Shown: positions 7,396-15,640 of the stretch, piece after piece
How the letters are laid out: each line of letters begins with the position of its first letter
Numbering within the stretch: position 1 is the first letter of the stretch
NCBI RefSeq assembly: GCF_018918045.1
Contig: NZ_JAHLPU010000015.1
Span: forward strand, 1 to 64,000
Direction of reading: 5' to 3'
From: Pseudoflavonifractor sp. MSJ-30
GTDB lineage: Bacteria > Bacillota > Clostridia > Oscillospirales > Oscillospiraceae
Length of the DNA stretch: 64,000 nucleotides
The notes under the pieces: generated by a model
What the model was told of the DNA's origin: nothing
The model's input: only the letters and a program-made list of their open reading frames with translations
The model's database searches: none
Translations under genes and position numbers: made by a program

Positions 7396-8277
7396 TCAAA
7401 CCTTCTCCTGAACCTGCTTGCCAAGGAGGCCCGCCGGTTTCACCAGCAAAATGACAATCAGCACGCCAAACACAATGGCATCACTGAACTGGGGGCTTAA
7501 ATATGCCTTGCTGAAGGTCTCGATAACGCCAAGCAGAATACCGCCCAGCATTGCGCCGGGAATAGAACCGATGCCGCCCAGAACAGCCGCCGTAAAGGCA
7601 CGAATGCCGGGCATGGAACCGGTGGTAGGCTGCAGCGTCGGCACGGTGGAACACAGCAGCACGCCCGCAATAGCAGCCAGCGCGGAGCCAATGGCAAAGG
7701 TCGTAGAGATGGTCTTATTCACGCTGATGCCCATGAGTTCCGCGGCCTCCCGGTCCTCAGAGACGGCACGCATGGCCTTCCCCGTGCGGGTCTTGCCCGT
7801 AAACCAGGTCAGGCCCACCATGATGACAATGGAAGCAATAATGGTTACAATGACCTCTCCTGTGATTACCAGCTGACCTCCCGCCAGCCGCAGAGGCTGG
7901 AAGGTAACAACGCTGGTATAGTTCTTGGGGCTGGAGGACCAAATCAGCTGGGCCGCGTTCTGCAGAAAGTAGCTGACGCCGATGGCCGTAATCAGAACGG
8001 CCAGGCTGGGAGTCCCCCGCAGAGGCTTGTATGCAAGCGCCTCAATGAGCATACCAAGAGCCGTACAGACTGCCATAGCCGCCAGGATGGAAACCACAAC
8101 GGGCAGTCCCAGGTAATTGGTAACGCAGAAGGAAATATAAGCACCCACCATGATAATATCACCGTGGGCAAAGTTCAGCATTTTCGCAATGCCGTAGACC
8201 ATGGTATAGCCCAGCGCGATAATGGCGTAAACGGAACCGATGCTGATACCATTGATCAGATACTGAATGATTTTCAT
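7396..8277 (-). CDS. livH: Branched-chain amino-acid ABC transporter permease LivH
   Basis: A 293-residue permease with about eight helices. It has the conserved GSVYAIIALGYTMVYGIAKMLNFAHGDI start, the RAVSEDREAAELMGI coupling segment and the AAVLGGIGSIPGAMLGG signature. A GAGAGGGG site precedes the ATG. It is separated from livK by 125 bases that fold into two hairpins (8303-8388). Confidence 0.94.
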   Translation of the reverse strand: MKIIQYLINGISIGSVYAIIALGYTMVYGIAKMLNFAHGDIIMVGAYISFCVTNYLGLPVVVSILAAMAVCTALGMLIEALAYKPLRGTPSLAVLITAIGVSYFLQNAAQLIWSSSPKNYTSVVTFQPLRLAGGQLVITGEVIVTIIASIVIMVGLTWFTGKTRTGKAMRAVSEDREAAELMGISVNKTISTTFAIGSALAAIAGVLLCSTVPTLQPTTGSMPGIRAFTAAVLGGIGSIPGAMLGGILLGVIETFSKAYLSPQFSDAIVFGVLIVILLVKPAGLLGKQVQEKV

Positions 8278-8302
8278 AATATCCCCTCTCTTTTTATTTC
8301 AA

Positions 8303-8388
8303 CAGCCTATGACAGCGTCAAGAGCCTCGCCGCTCTCATAGACTGCTGAATTCCGTTGAAGGGATGGAGGGCTTTTGCCCCCCATCCC
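8303..8388 (-). promoter_or_regulatory. Two hairpins in the livK-livH intercistronic region
   Basis: Reading with transcription: first GGGATGG...CCATCCC (8361-8388), then an imperfect 15-bp stem CAGTCTATGAGAGCG pairing with CGCTGTCATAGGCTG (8303-8347). Neither has a clear T-run on the minus strand, so they more likely stabilise the livK 3' end or give partial termination. Such structures commonly raise binding-protein level over permease level; that role here is inferred. Confidence 0.6.
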
Positions 8389-8402
8389 AGCGTTTTTAGA
8401 AA

Positions 8403-9605
8403 TCAGGCCATGGGAACGTAGACGCCGTTCTCAACAACCACAGCGGCAGGAGCCTTGGAGATCATGCCGTTCTCATCCCAGTGCATGCCGGAGCCGGTCA
8501 GACCGTCAACGGACATGGTGGCGAACTGAGCCTTCAGGGCATCGCAGATCTCGGAAGCGGATTCATCGCCCGTGATATTGGCAGCAGTCAGGGCATCGTA
8601 GATGGCGTAAATCACATCGTAGCCGTCAGCAGCAAACTGGTTGGGCACCAGACCGTCCATCTTGGCCTTGAACTTGGTAACGAAGGACTGAGTTGCCTCG
8701 TCGGAAGCGTTGGCATCGAAGGGGGTCATCAGCACCAGGCCCTCGGCAAGAGAGGTATCAAAGCCTTCCACAGTCAGGATACCGTCCATACCGTCGCAGC
8801 CGAAGAACTTGGGAGCATAGCTGATACGGCTCGCGTAAGTCAGGATCTGAGAAGCCTCCGTATAGTAGATGGGCAGGAAGACCAGATCGGCGCCTGCATT
8901 CTGGCACTGGGTCACCTGGGTAGACAGGTCGGCCTTGCTGTCAGCGGTGAAGGAAGTAGTGGCGACAACCTCAACACCCAGCTCGGCAGCCTTGGTCTTA
9001 AAGCCGTTGTACAGGCCGGTAGAGTAGTCGTCGGAAGAGTCGTAGATGACACCGACCTTGGCGCCGGCATACTTGGTGGAAACCAGCTCAGCGGCGGAAG
9101 CACCCTGGTTGGGGTCGGTGAAGCACATCTGGAAGATATTGTCGCCGGTGAGGGCCAGAGCCTCAGCAGAGGCAGAGGGAGTCAGGTTGAACATGTTGTC
9201 GGCAACGGACTCAGGCGCGACGGCCAGAGCGGAGCCGGTGGTAACCTGACCGGCCATGACCTGCATGCCCCAGTCCTTCAGGGCGTTGTAGGCGGAAACG
9301 GCCTTTTCGCCGTCGGCCTCGTCGTCCTCAGCTTTGAACTCGATTTGCAGACCGCCCTTGGCGTTGATTTCCTCAACGGCGACCTCCATGCCGGCGCGGA
9401 CAGCCAGACCGTAAGCGGAAGCACGGCCGGTCAGAGGACCGGACATGCCGATCTTTACGGTACCGACGCCTTCGGCAGCGGTTTCACCGGCGGCAGCCGT
9501 GGTCTCGGCAGCGGCGGTGGTTGCGGTGGACGCGCTCTTGCCGCAGCCTGCGAAGGAAGCGGCGACCAGGGCCAGAGCCATGGTCAATGCAAGTACCTTT
9601 TTCAT
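8403..9605 (-). CDS. livK: Branched-chain amino-acid ABC transporter substrate-binding lipoprotein
   Basis: A 400-residue periplasmic-binding-protein-fold lipoprotein. Residues 1-20 are a lipoprotein signal peptide with lipobox SFAG-C21, followed by a low-complexity Ala/Thr linker (about 22-45), then the type I binding fold beginning GTVKIGMSGPLTG. It captures extracellular Leu/Ile/Val (or related amino acids) for LivHMGF. First gene of the operon; an AAAGGAGAAAAG site precedes the ATG. It is preceded by a leader ORF and terminator that look like an attenuator. Confidence 0.93.
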   Translation of the reverse strand: MKKVLALTMALALVAASFAGCGKSASTATTAAAETTAAAGETAAEGVGTVKIGMSGPLTGRASAYGLAVRAGMEVAVEEINAKGGLQIEFKAEDDEADGEKAVSAYNALKDWGMQVMAGQVTTGSALAVAPESVADNMFNLTPSASAEALALTGDNIFQMCFTDPNQGASAAELVSTKYAGAKVGVIYDSSDDYSTGLYNGFKTKAAELGVEVVATTSFTADSKADLSTQVTQCQNAGADLVFLPIYYTEASQILTYASRISYAPKFFGCDGMDGILTVEGFDTSLAEGLVLMTPFDANASDEATQSFVTKFKAKMDGLVPNQFAADGYDVIYAIYDALTAANITGDESASEICDALKAQFATMSVDGLTGSGMHWDENGMISKAPAAVVVENGVYVPMA

Positions 9606-9630
9606 TTTTCTTTTCTCCTTTACTTACAAA

Positions 9631-9665
9631 ACTACAAAAAAGCGATTGCACACCGCAACCGCTTC
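9631..9665 (-). terminator. Attenuator terminator in the liv leader
   Basis: Minus strand: AAGCGGTTGC (9655-9664) pairs with GCAATCGCTT (9640-9649) over a 5-base loop, then a T-rich tail from 9641 down. It lies between the leader ORF and livK, inside one transcription unit, so it must be conditional. Its 5' arm core CGGTTGC can instead pair with GCAATCG (9686-9692) just after the leader stop codon. Confidence 0.75.
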
Positions 9666-9694
9666 TTCATACGAAATGAATACCCCGATTGCTT

Positions 9695-9820
9695 TCAGCT
9701 CCGAATAATGGGCAGCAGGCGCAGAATGGCAACCCGCAGACCGGCCAGCTTCAGCTCGGGAATCAATCGTCCGGAGGCCCGGGATGCAGCGTTTTGAAAT
9801 TGCGTTTCCATCGTCTTCAT
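9695..9820 (-). CDS. Leader peptide of the liv operon (41 aa, Leu/Ile/Val rich)
   Basis: A 41-codon ORF starting about 25 bases after the predicted transcription start, with a GGGGG ribosome site 8-12 bases upstream. The last 23 codons hold 12 Leu/Ile/Val residues, including the run VAILRLLPII just before the stop. It encodes no recognisable protein and sits between the liv promoter and the conditional terminator. A copy of the terminator's 3' arm (GCAATCG, 9686-9692) starts three bases after the stop, where a ribosome ending translation would cover it. All this fits a classical amino-acid leader peptide whose stalling on charged-tRNA shortage allows an antiterminator. It is inference from layout; no expression evidence. 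Confidence 0.7.
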   Translation of the reverse strand: MKTMETQFQNAASRASGRLIPELKLAGLRVAILRLLPIIRS

Positions 9821-9850
9821 CTGGGCAACCCCCTTCTTGAATGTGTCCAT

Positions 9851-9879
9851 ATTGTATCTCGCACAAGGACATTTGTCAA
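9851..9879 (-). promoter_or_regulatory. sigmaA promoter of the liv operon
   Basis: Minus strand TTGACA (9874-9879), exactly 17 bases, TACAAT (9851-9856). The start site would be near 9844, giving a short 5' end before the leader ATG at 9820. Confidence 0.8.
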
Positions 9880-9987
9880 CAAGGTAAACACTACATATAA
9901 TGTTTAACAGTTCCTTCATTTTTTGTACAAAATAACAAGAGAAATTGTCATTCCTCTCCGGACAACTGTCCGCACAGGAAAGCAAAT

Positions 9988-10017
9988 GAGCCATTGCGGT
10001 ATCCTGCGCAATGGCTC
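9988..10017 (-). terminator. Terminator-like hairpin after the PBP gene
   Basis: Perfect 10-bp arms GAGCCATTGC (9988-9997) and GCAATGGCTC (10008-10017), 11 bases past the PBP stop. The trailing T-run is weak. Confidence 0.6.
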
Positions 10018-10028
10018 AAAACAAGTCT

Positions 10029-11405
10029 TTAGTTCCGGCTATCCAACGCAGCCTTGCAAATCGGCAGGACCTGAGAAAGAATAGGCACACAGGTTGCACT
10101 GCCGTAGCCGCCGTTTTCAACAACGACAATGAAGGCCAGCGGATACGCCTCATCCATTACAAAACCGGCGAACATGGCGTTGGACTTCTGTCCCCCGCCC
10201 AACTGGCTGGTGCCGGACTTGGCACAGACGGACAGGCCCGGGAAATTCCCGTCGCCGTAAATGGTCCGCACATTGTTGCGGAGGTACTGCTGCAGCTTTT
10301 TTGCCGTAGCTTCGCTCATAATCCGTCCCGTGCTTTTCCCGGAGGCGGTATACAGGGTCTCCTCACCCCGGGTAACATCGGAAACCAGATAGGGCTCCAC
10401 GCCTTTGCCCCCCGCGGCGATGGTGCCGACAAAGGTCATAAACCGGGCAGGGTTGATAAGATCGGAATGCTGCCCGATGCAGCTCCAGGCAAAAGAGGCT
10501 CCGCCGGTGTCTTTGATATCGTAATTGCCCTTGGCGCTGGTCACGCCGTCGAAGGACACAGTGTCCGTAATGCCGTATTTCGCGACGTATTTTTCCATAT
10601 TCTTCCGGCCCACCAGCTGAGCAATCTGGGCAAAGCTGCAGTTGCAGGAGTGGGCCAGGGCACCCTTCAGGTCCAGGGTTCCGTGGGCCCGCTCGCAGGT
10701 CACGGCTTCTGTGCCGTATTCATAGGAGCCTGTGCAGGTAAAGGTCCGGCTTTCGATATCCGGCACGCATTCCAGGGCCGCCGCCGTGGTGACGATCTTG
10801 AAAATGGATCCCGGCACATAGGTGGACTGTAAAAACCGGTTCAAATACACGCCCTCGTATTTTCCGGAGGTGTCCCCGGCAATATCCGGCACATTGTCCG
10901 GGTCATAGGTGGGCGAGGTTACTGCGCAGAGGATCTCCCCTGTTTTGTAATTATAGATGCCTACGGTGCCCTTCCTGCCGTTCAGGGCCCGCAGCGCCGC
11001 ATTCTGCACAGCCGCGGAAATGGTCAGAGATTCCACGCCTGTTTCTCCGGCATAGTTATACAGGCCATTGACCTTATCGTACCCTGCCAGAATAGCCGCG
11101 TAGTTGGCGACTGCCTTTGCCTGAATCCTGCCGTTCCGGTCTCCCAGCCAATGCATGGTAGATGCCCTTGTTTCGGCATTGTCCGAGTAGGCGCGGTTGC
11201 CGGAAACATCCAGCAGGACAACACCGTCCCGGTCCACAACGGTGCCGTTGCCCAGATTGCTGTTGTTATAAACATGGGGAGACCCCGTGGCAACGACCCA
11301 CCGGTCTGCTTTCAGGGCATACTCGCCTGCAAAGAAGGCCATGCCGCCCAGAAGCAGCGCCACGAATATGGCCATCATCCAAGTTCTTTTGGTTACTCTG
11401 TTCAT
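10029..11405 (-). CDS. Class B penicillin-binding protein (peptidoglycan transpeptidase)
   Basis: A 458-residue transpeptidase with one N-terminal membrane helix (about residues 9-28), a short dimerisation-type region with the NGTVVDRDGVVLLD motif, and the catalytic domain: SxxK at S200-I-F-K203, SxN at S253-C-N255 and KSGT at K396-T399. It cross-links peptidoglycan outside the membrane. It is short for the class because the pedestal domain is reduced, resembling the PbpA-type enzymes of actinobacteria and clostridia that partner with a SEDS glycosyltransferase. It lies 9 bases behind the FHA-FtsW gene, supporting a matched polymerase/cross-linker pair. Confidence 0.88.
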   Translation of the reverse strand: MNRVTKRTWMMAIFVALLLGGMAFFAGEYALKADRWVVATGSPHVYNNSNLGNGTVVDRDGVVLLDVSGNRAYSDNAETRASTMHWLGDRNGRIQAKAVANYAAILAGYDKVNGLYNYAGETGVESLTISAAVQNAALRALNGRKGTVGIYNYKTGEILCAVTSPTYDPDNVPDIAGDTSGKYEGVYLNRFLQSTYVPGSIFKIVTTAAALECVPDIESRTFTCTGSYEYGTEAVTCERAHGTLDLKGALAHSCNCSFAQIAQLVGRKNMEKYVAKYGITDTVSFDGVTSAKGNYDIKDTGGASFAWSCIGQHSDLINPARFMTFVGTIAAGGKGVEPYLVSDVTRGEETLYTASGKSTGRIMSEATAKKLQQYLRNNVRTIYGDGNFPGLSVCAKSGTSQLGGGQKSNAMFAGFVMDEAYPLAFIVVVENGGYGSATCVPILSQVLPICKAALDSRN

Positions 11406-11414
11406 AGTAAACTC

Positions 11415-13124
11415 CTATTTGTGAAAACGCACCGCGAAGCTGGCATTCTGCCGGGTGTCCGCCGCCTTGACAAAGGCCAGTAAGCCCCAGGCGCCAATCA
11501 TACTGGTGCCGCCGTTGGAGATGAACGGGAAGGTCACGCCTGTAAAGGGCAGAATATCCACGGTCCCCAGGCAATTGAGTGACGCCTGAATCAGCAATAT
11601 CCCCGCCGCGGTGCAGCCGCCGATGCAGTAAAAGCTGCTGCGGGACATCCGGGAAGTCCGGATGGCAAACAAGCCCAGTGCCGAAATGGCAAGCACCATC
11701 TGCAGGGCAACAAGAAGACCCCATTCCTCAGAAATCGTTGCGAACACGATGTCCGAATCCGCCGCGAAAACCTTCTGCAAAAATCCATTCCCCGGCCCCA
11801 ATCCAAACAGGCCACCGGAGGCAATGCACATAATGGCCTGGGTCTGCTGGTAGCCGCTGTTGTAAGGATTCTCCCAGATATGCCGCCAGGTGGCAAACCG
11901 GCTCAGTGCGTGGGGCGCAATACGCAGGGCCAGAACCCCCGCAAAAACCAGAGCCGTGCAGGCCAGGGCGATGGTGCCCATGCTTCCGGAACGAAGATAC
12001 GCAATAATCAGGAACGCGCAGAAGAAAATCAGCGCCGTGCCGAAGTCATTCATCAGCGCCAGCAGTCCGCAGATCACCACGGAATAGGCAATGAACAAAA
12101 TCAGGTTCCGCTTGTTCATAATCCGGTCCATGGTGGACGCGCCGGCGTAGACAAAACACACCTTGGTCAGCTCCGAGGGCTGCAGAGACAGTCCGCCGAT
12201 GACCAGCCAGTTCTTCGCGCCATAGTACTCCGTGCCGAACAGCAGCGTAATGACCAGGAAGCCCACGCCCGCCAGCACCGCCAGATACCGGAAGCGTTTG
12301 GCCCGCTCCAGATCCCGCAGGGACCAGCCGATCATAAGGAACACCAGAATACCCAAAACCATGGCCGCCGACTGCTTGCCCAGCTCCTGAGGCTTCACCG
12401 TGGCAATGGCCGCCACGCCCAGAGTGCAAAGGAAAAAGGCCAGGGTCTCCACCTCAAAGGAGCTTCTGCGTATCATCAAATAGAAGAGAAACAGCACCCA
12501 CTGGCAGACCGTTACGGCACCGAAGCCCAGAAAATAGGTCTGGAACTCCTCCTCCGGCCCGTTCAGCAGGAATCCCGCCAGCATAACCGCCTGCAGCAGC
12601 GTCAGAATCAACAGCCCCAGCAGTCCGCTCCAGCCGCCGGAGCCCCTGGTCCGCAGCTGGGCCTGAAGCTGCTCCTGCCGCTTGGTAATAACCTGCAGCT
12701 CCATATCCACACCGCCGATGGAAATGGTATCCCCCTCATGGACGGCACGGATATCCACTTTTTCCCCGTTGACCCAGGTCCCGGTTTTGGAGCTGGCATC
12801 CGTAATCGTCCAGCTGCCGTCGTCATATCGCGTAAGTACTGCGTGATTTCGGGACACCGTTGACAGCGCAATGTTGATATCGCTGCTCTTGCTTCTTCCG
12901 ATGACGTTTTCCCAGTGGGTCACCGCCACCTGGCTGCCGTCCCCGAATTTCAGCCAGGCCCAGATCTCCGGCTCCCGCCGGAAGGAGATCAGAGGCCGGG
13001 CGCAGTGCAGCAGCAGCCACACCCCCAAAGCAGGCACCAGATACCGGGATACCGCCAGAAATACGGCCGCATAGGTCTCCCGGGATGCCGCGATCAGGTT
13101 CAGGATCTCTTGAATTCGCTCCAT
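11415..13124 (-). CDS. FHA-domain/FtsW-RodA-SpoVE (SEDS) fusion, peptidoglycan polymerase
   Basis: A 569-residue fusion. Residues 17-38 form a membrane helix; residues 55-145 form a forkhead-associated phosphothreonine-binding domain (GRSKSSDINIALSTVSRNHA, then SSKTGTWVNGEKV); residues about 165-560 are a SEDS polymerase with about ten helices, including the GAKNWLVIGGLSLQPSELTKV segment with its conserved catalytic-region residues, and the C-terminal LPFTGVTFPFISNGGTSM motif. SEDS proteins polymerise lipid II into glycan strands. The FHA module suggests control by Ser/Thr phosphorylation. Sits between nfo and the PBP gene in one operon. Confidence 0.9.
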   Translation of the reverse strand: MERIQEILNLIAASRETYAAVFLAVSRYLVPALGVWLLLHCARPLISFRREPEIWAWLKFGDGSQVAVTHWENVIGRSKSSDINIALSTVSRNHAVLTRYDDGSWTITDASSKTGTWVNGEKVDIRAVHEGDTISIGGVDMELQVITKRQEQLQAQLRTRGSGGWSGLLGLLILTLLQAVMLAGFLLNGPEEEFQTYFLGFGAVTVCQWVLFLFYLMIRRSSFEVETLAFFLCTLGVAAIATVKPQELGKQSAAMVLGILVFLMIGWSLRDLERAKRFRYLAVLAGVGFLVITLLFGTEYYGAKNWLVIGGLSLQPSELTKVCFVYAGASTMDRIMNKRNLILFIAYSVVICGLLALMNDFGTALIFFCAFLIIAYLRSGSMGTIALACTALVFAGVLALRIAPHALSRFATWRHIWENPYNSGYQQTQAIMCIASGGLFGLGPGNGFLQKVFAADSDIVFATISEEWGLLVALQMVLAISALGLFAIRTSRMSRSSFYCIGGCTAAGILLIQASLNCLGTVDILPFTGVTFPFISNGGTSMIGAWGLLAFVKAADTRQNASFAVRFHK

Positions 13125-13147
13125 CCTTCACCATCCTTTCTTTTGTG

Positions 13148-13984
13148 TCAATAGATTTCTGCCTCCAGCCTGCGCAGCAGGGCAATTTCCCGCGCGTAGC
13201 CGGGAAGCTCGTTGGGCGTCTCCAGAATCATGGGTCTTCCCCGAAGCGCCGGATGATTCACGATCTTCCGGAAGGTCTCTACACCCAGAGAACCCTTCCC
13301 GATGCACTCATGCCGGTCCTTATGGCTGGCGAAGGGATTCCTGGAGTCGTTCAGATGCAGGGCCTTCAGTCTGTCCAAACCGATCACTCTGTCAAATTCC
13401 GTCAGAACCCCATCCAGGTCGTTTACGATATCGTAGCCCCCGTCATACACATGGCAGGTATCCAGGCAGACGCCAACCTTGGCGCTGCCCACCGCGTCCA
13501 GAATGGCCCGCAGCTCCTCAAACCGGCCGCCGATCTCGCTGCCCTTTCCCGCCATGGTCTCCAGCAGCACCGTTACGGGATAGTCCGGCTCCAGAGCCTT
13601 GCGGAGAGCCTGGGCAATATAGGCAATGCCCGCGTCCACGCCCTGACCTACATGGCTGCCGGGGTGGAAATTGTAAAAGTTCCCGGGCAGTGCCGCCATC
13701 CGGCGCAGATCATCCGCCAGAACAGAAGCAGCAAATTCTCTGGCCTCCTCATCTGCCGTACACAGGTTCATGGTATAAGCCCCATGCGCAACCAGCGGGC
13801 CAAAGCCGTTTTCCGAAAGCAGTTCCCGGGCATGAGCCTCGTCCTTGGGGTTTTCCGCTTTGGCGCTGCTGCCCCTGGGATTTCTGGTAAAAAAGGCGAA
13901 GGTATTGGCATCCAGCTGCATAGCCTGCCGCACCATGGCGGCATAGCCCTTCGAGGCAGACAGATGGCACCCAACTGTAAGCAT
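13148..13984 (-). CDS. nfo: Endonuclease IV (AP endonuclease)
   Basis: A 278-residue TIM-barrel metal-dependent AP endonuclease. Visible metal-site motifs are LLLETMAGKGSEIG, VGVCLDTCHVYDGGYD and HLNDSRNPFASHKDRHECIG. It cleaves DNA 5' to abasic sites in base-excision repair. The start at 13984 (MLTVGCHLS) matches the family. It is the first gene of the operon and lies 23 bases upstream of the FHA-FtsW gene, so transcription is probably shared. Confidence 0.93.
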   Translation of the reverse strand: MLTVGCHLSASKGYAAMVRQAMQLDANTFAFFTRNPRGSSAKAENPKDEAHARELLSENGFGPLVAHGAYTMNLCTADEEAREFAASVLADDLRRMAALPGNFYNFHPGSHVGQGVDAGIAYIAQALRKALEPDYPVTVLLETMAGKGSEIGGRFEELRAILDAVGSAKVGVCLDTCHVYDGGYDIVNDLDGVLTEFDRVIGLDRLKALHLNDSRNPFASHKDRHECIGKGSLGVETFRKIVNHPALRGRPMILETPNELPGYAREIALLRRLEAEIY

Positions 13985-14093
13985 AGCGCATCCTTTCCGC
14001 ATCTTTCAAAAAAGATGCTGCTGTAATTTTGCATATGGTATCATATTTCTTTCCAAAAATCAAATTAACGTTTCCCCTTTTCGAAAACTATGC

Positions 14094-14099
14094 TATAAT
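14094..14099 (+). promoter_or_regulatory. -10 element of the WYL regulator gene
   Basis: TATAAT at 14094-14099; the best -35 is TTTCCC 17 bases upstream. The predicted start near 14106 leaves a short leader and excludes ATG codons further upstream. Confidence 0.5.
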
Positions 14100-14124
14100 A
14101 TGCGTCAGAAAGACAGAAAGGCGT

Positions 14125-15150
14125 GTGAGAACCTTGGCAAGATCGGACAACCAAAAGCTGAAGATCCTGTATATTCTGGACTATCTTCAAAAAAACTCCC
14201 ACCAGGAGCACCCGGTGAGAGCAACAGAGCTTGTGGAAATGCTGGAAAAGCGCGGCATTCCATGTGACCGCAAGACCATCTATTCCGATATTGCGGCCTT
14301 GCAGGATTTCGGCATCGACATTCTGACCTGCCGGGGCAAGGGGGGCGGCTATTACATTGGCGAGCGGGAATTTCAGCTGCCGGAGCTGAAGCTGCTGATT
14401 GGTGCCGTCCAATCCAGCCGGTTTCTGACAGAAGGCAAATCTCTGGAGCTGATTGAAAAGCTGTCCCGTCTTTGCAGCCAGCAGGAGGCCGAGCAGGTTC
14501 GGCGGAACGTGGTGGTGGCAGGCCGGATCAAGAACATGAACCAGTCCATCTACTACGATGTGGACACCATCCAGGAGGCCATTTTCCAGAACCGGCAGAT
14601 ATCCTTCCGCTACTTCGACTGGGGCATTGACGGAAGGCCGAAATACCGGGATAAGGACTATACCGCCAGCCCTTACGGCCTGTACCAGGACAACGAGAAC
14701 TGCTACCTGCTGGCCCTCTCCCCCCGCCACGGCGTTACGGCCTACCGGGTAGACCGCATGACCCACATTGAGCTGCTGCCCGCTGCCCGCCAGCCCTGTC
14801 CGGAACTCACCGGTCAATCCCTGAATGATTACGCTCAGAAGCGTTTCCAGATGTTCAATGGGGATACTGTCAGCGTAAAAATGCGTTTTCACAGAAGCCT
14901 GACCAACGTGGTCATGGACCGCTTTGGAAACAACACCATGCTGTTTCCGGATGGCGAAGACCACTTTGTCTTCACCGTGGACGTGGCGGAGTCCCCCATG
15001 TTCCTCAGCTGGGTCATCGGCTTTGGTGATAAAGCACAAATCCTATACCCGCCCCGGATCCGGGCAGCCGTTCAGGACCTCTGCCGGGAGGTGCTGGCTC
15101 AGTACGGATCTGACGACTCCGGCTCCAGGCCAAAGGATGAAAACACCTGA
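14125..15150 (+). CDS. WYL-domain transcriptional regulator
   Basis: A 341-residue regulator: N-terminal winged helix of the DeoR-like HTH_11 type (about residues 8-75, VRATELVEMLEKRG then RKTIYSDIAALQDFG), a WYL domain (about 150-230, with ISFRYFDW and ASPYGLYQDNENCYLLAL), and a C-terminal WCX segment. WYL domains bind ligands, often nucleic acids or nucleotides, and occur in DNA-damage and defence regulators, but nothing around it identifies a target. GTG at 14125 is chosen because it follows the -10 box and a GAAAGG site. Its 3' end overlaps the convergent lipoprotein gene by 52 bases. Confidence 0.82.
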   Translation: MRTLARSDNQKLKILYILDYLQKNSHQEHPVRATELVEMLEKRGIPCDRKTIYSDIAALQDFGIDILTCRGKGGGYYIGEREFQLPELKLLIGAVQSSRFLTEGKSLELIEKLSRLCSQQEAEQVRRNVVVAGRIKNMNQSIYYDVDTIQEAIFQNRQISFRYFDWGIDGRPKYRDKDYTASPYGLYQDNENCYLLALSPRHGVTAYRVDRMTHIELLPAARQPCPELTGQSLNDYAQKRFQMFNGDTVSVKMRFHRSLTNVVMDRFGNNTMLFPDGEDHFVFTVDVAESPMFLSWVIGFGDKAQILYPPRIRAAVQDLCREVLAQYGSDDSGSRPKDENT

Positions 15151-15614
15151 CTCCATACCACCTGAGAGACCTTTTCCGGGTCTGCCGGACGCTCCACGGA
15201 CAGGCAGTAGTGGTAGTTCCCATCATCCAGAATGATGCCCCTGCCCAGTCGGTCCCCCTCCTCTCCGGCGGTGGCCCAGACGAATTCGTAGCGCTTGAGA
15301 CCATTCTCCCGGGTTTCCAGAACCGTGAGTTGGTCTTTGGATCTGCCCGTCAGTTCCAGAAGCGTGGCGTCCAGATCTCCGGAATCCATAGTCTCCAGAA
15401 TGATCTCATAGTCGTCCGTGACATACAGCCGCCCGGATGCGGTTTCCAGCGCCCCCTGCTCTGCCTCGCCCGGAATGTCCACCGTAACAGTCCGGGGCTG
15501 GGCAAGGACAGGCACATCCAGTTCGTCCGCCACCGTTTCAAAGGTCTCCGCTTTTCCGCAGCCGCCAAGCAGGATGGCTGCCGCCAGCATTCCAAACAAA
15601 ACCCGTTTTTTCAA
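15099..15614 (-). CDS. Hypothetical lipoprotein
   Basis: A 171-residue protein with a lipoprotein signal peptide (MKKRVLFGMLAAAILLGGC, Cys at 19). The mature part is acidic with mixed alpha/beta character and no family I recognise. Its 3' end overlaps the WYL gene tail-to-tail (15099-15150), and its start is only 26 bases from the divergent DUF1294 gene, so promoters must lie inside neighbours. Probably an exported, membrane-anchored protein of unknown role. Confidence 0.65.
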   Translation of the reverse strand: MKKRVLFGMLAAAILLGGCGKAETFETVADELDVPVLAQPRTVTVDIPGEAEQGALETASGRLYVTDDYEIILETMDSGDLDATLLELTGRSKDQLTVLETRENGLKRYEFVWATAGEEGDRLGRGIILDDGNYHYCLSVERPADPEKVSQVVWSQVFSSFGLEPESSDPY

Positions 15615-15640
15615 AAAATCCCCTCCAGAAAGGTTTTTTC

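Noticed and set aside
9959-9972. Palindrome CGGACAACTGTCCG near the PBP 3' end
   Set aside because: Short, next to no promoter, and similar palindromes arise by chance in GC-rich DNA.
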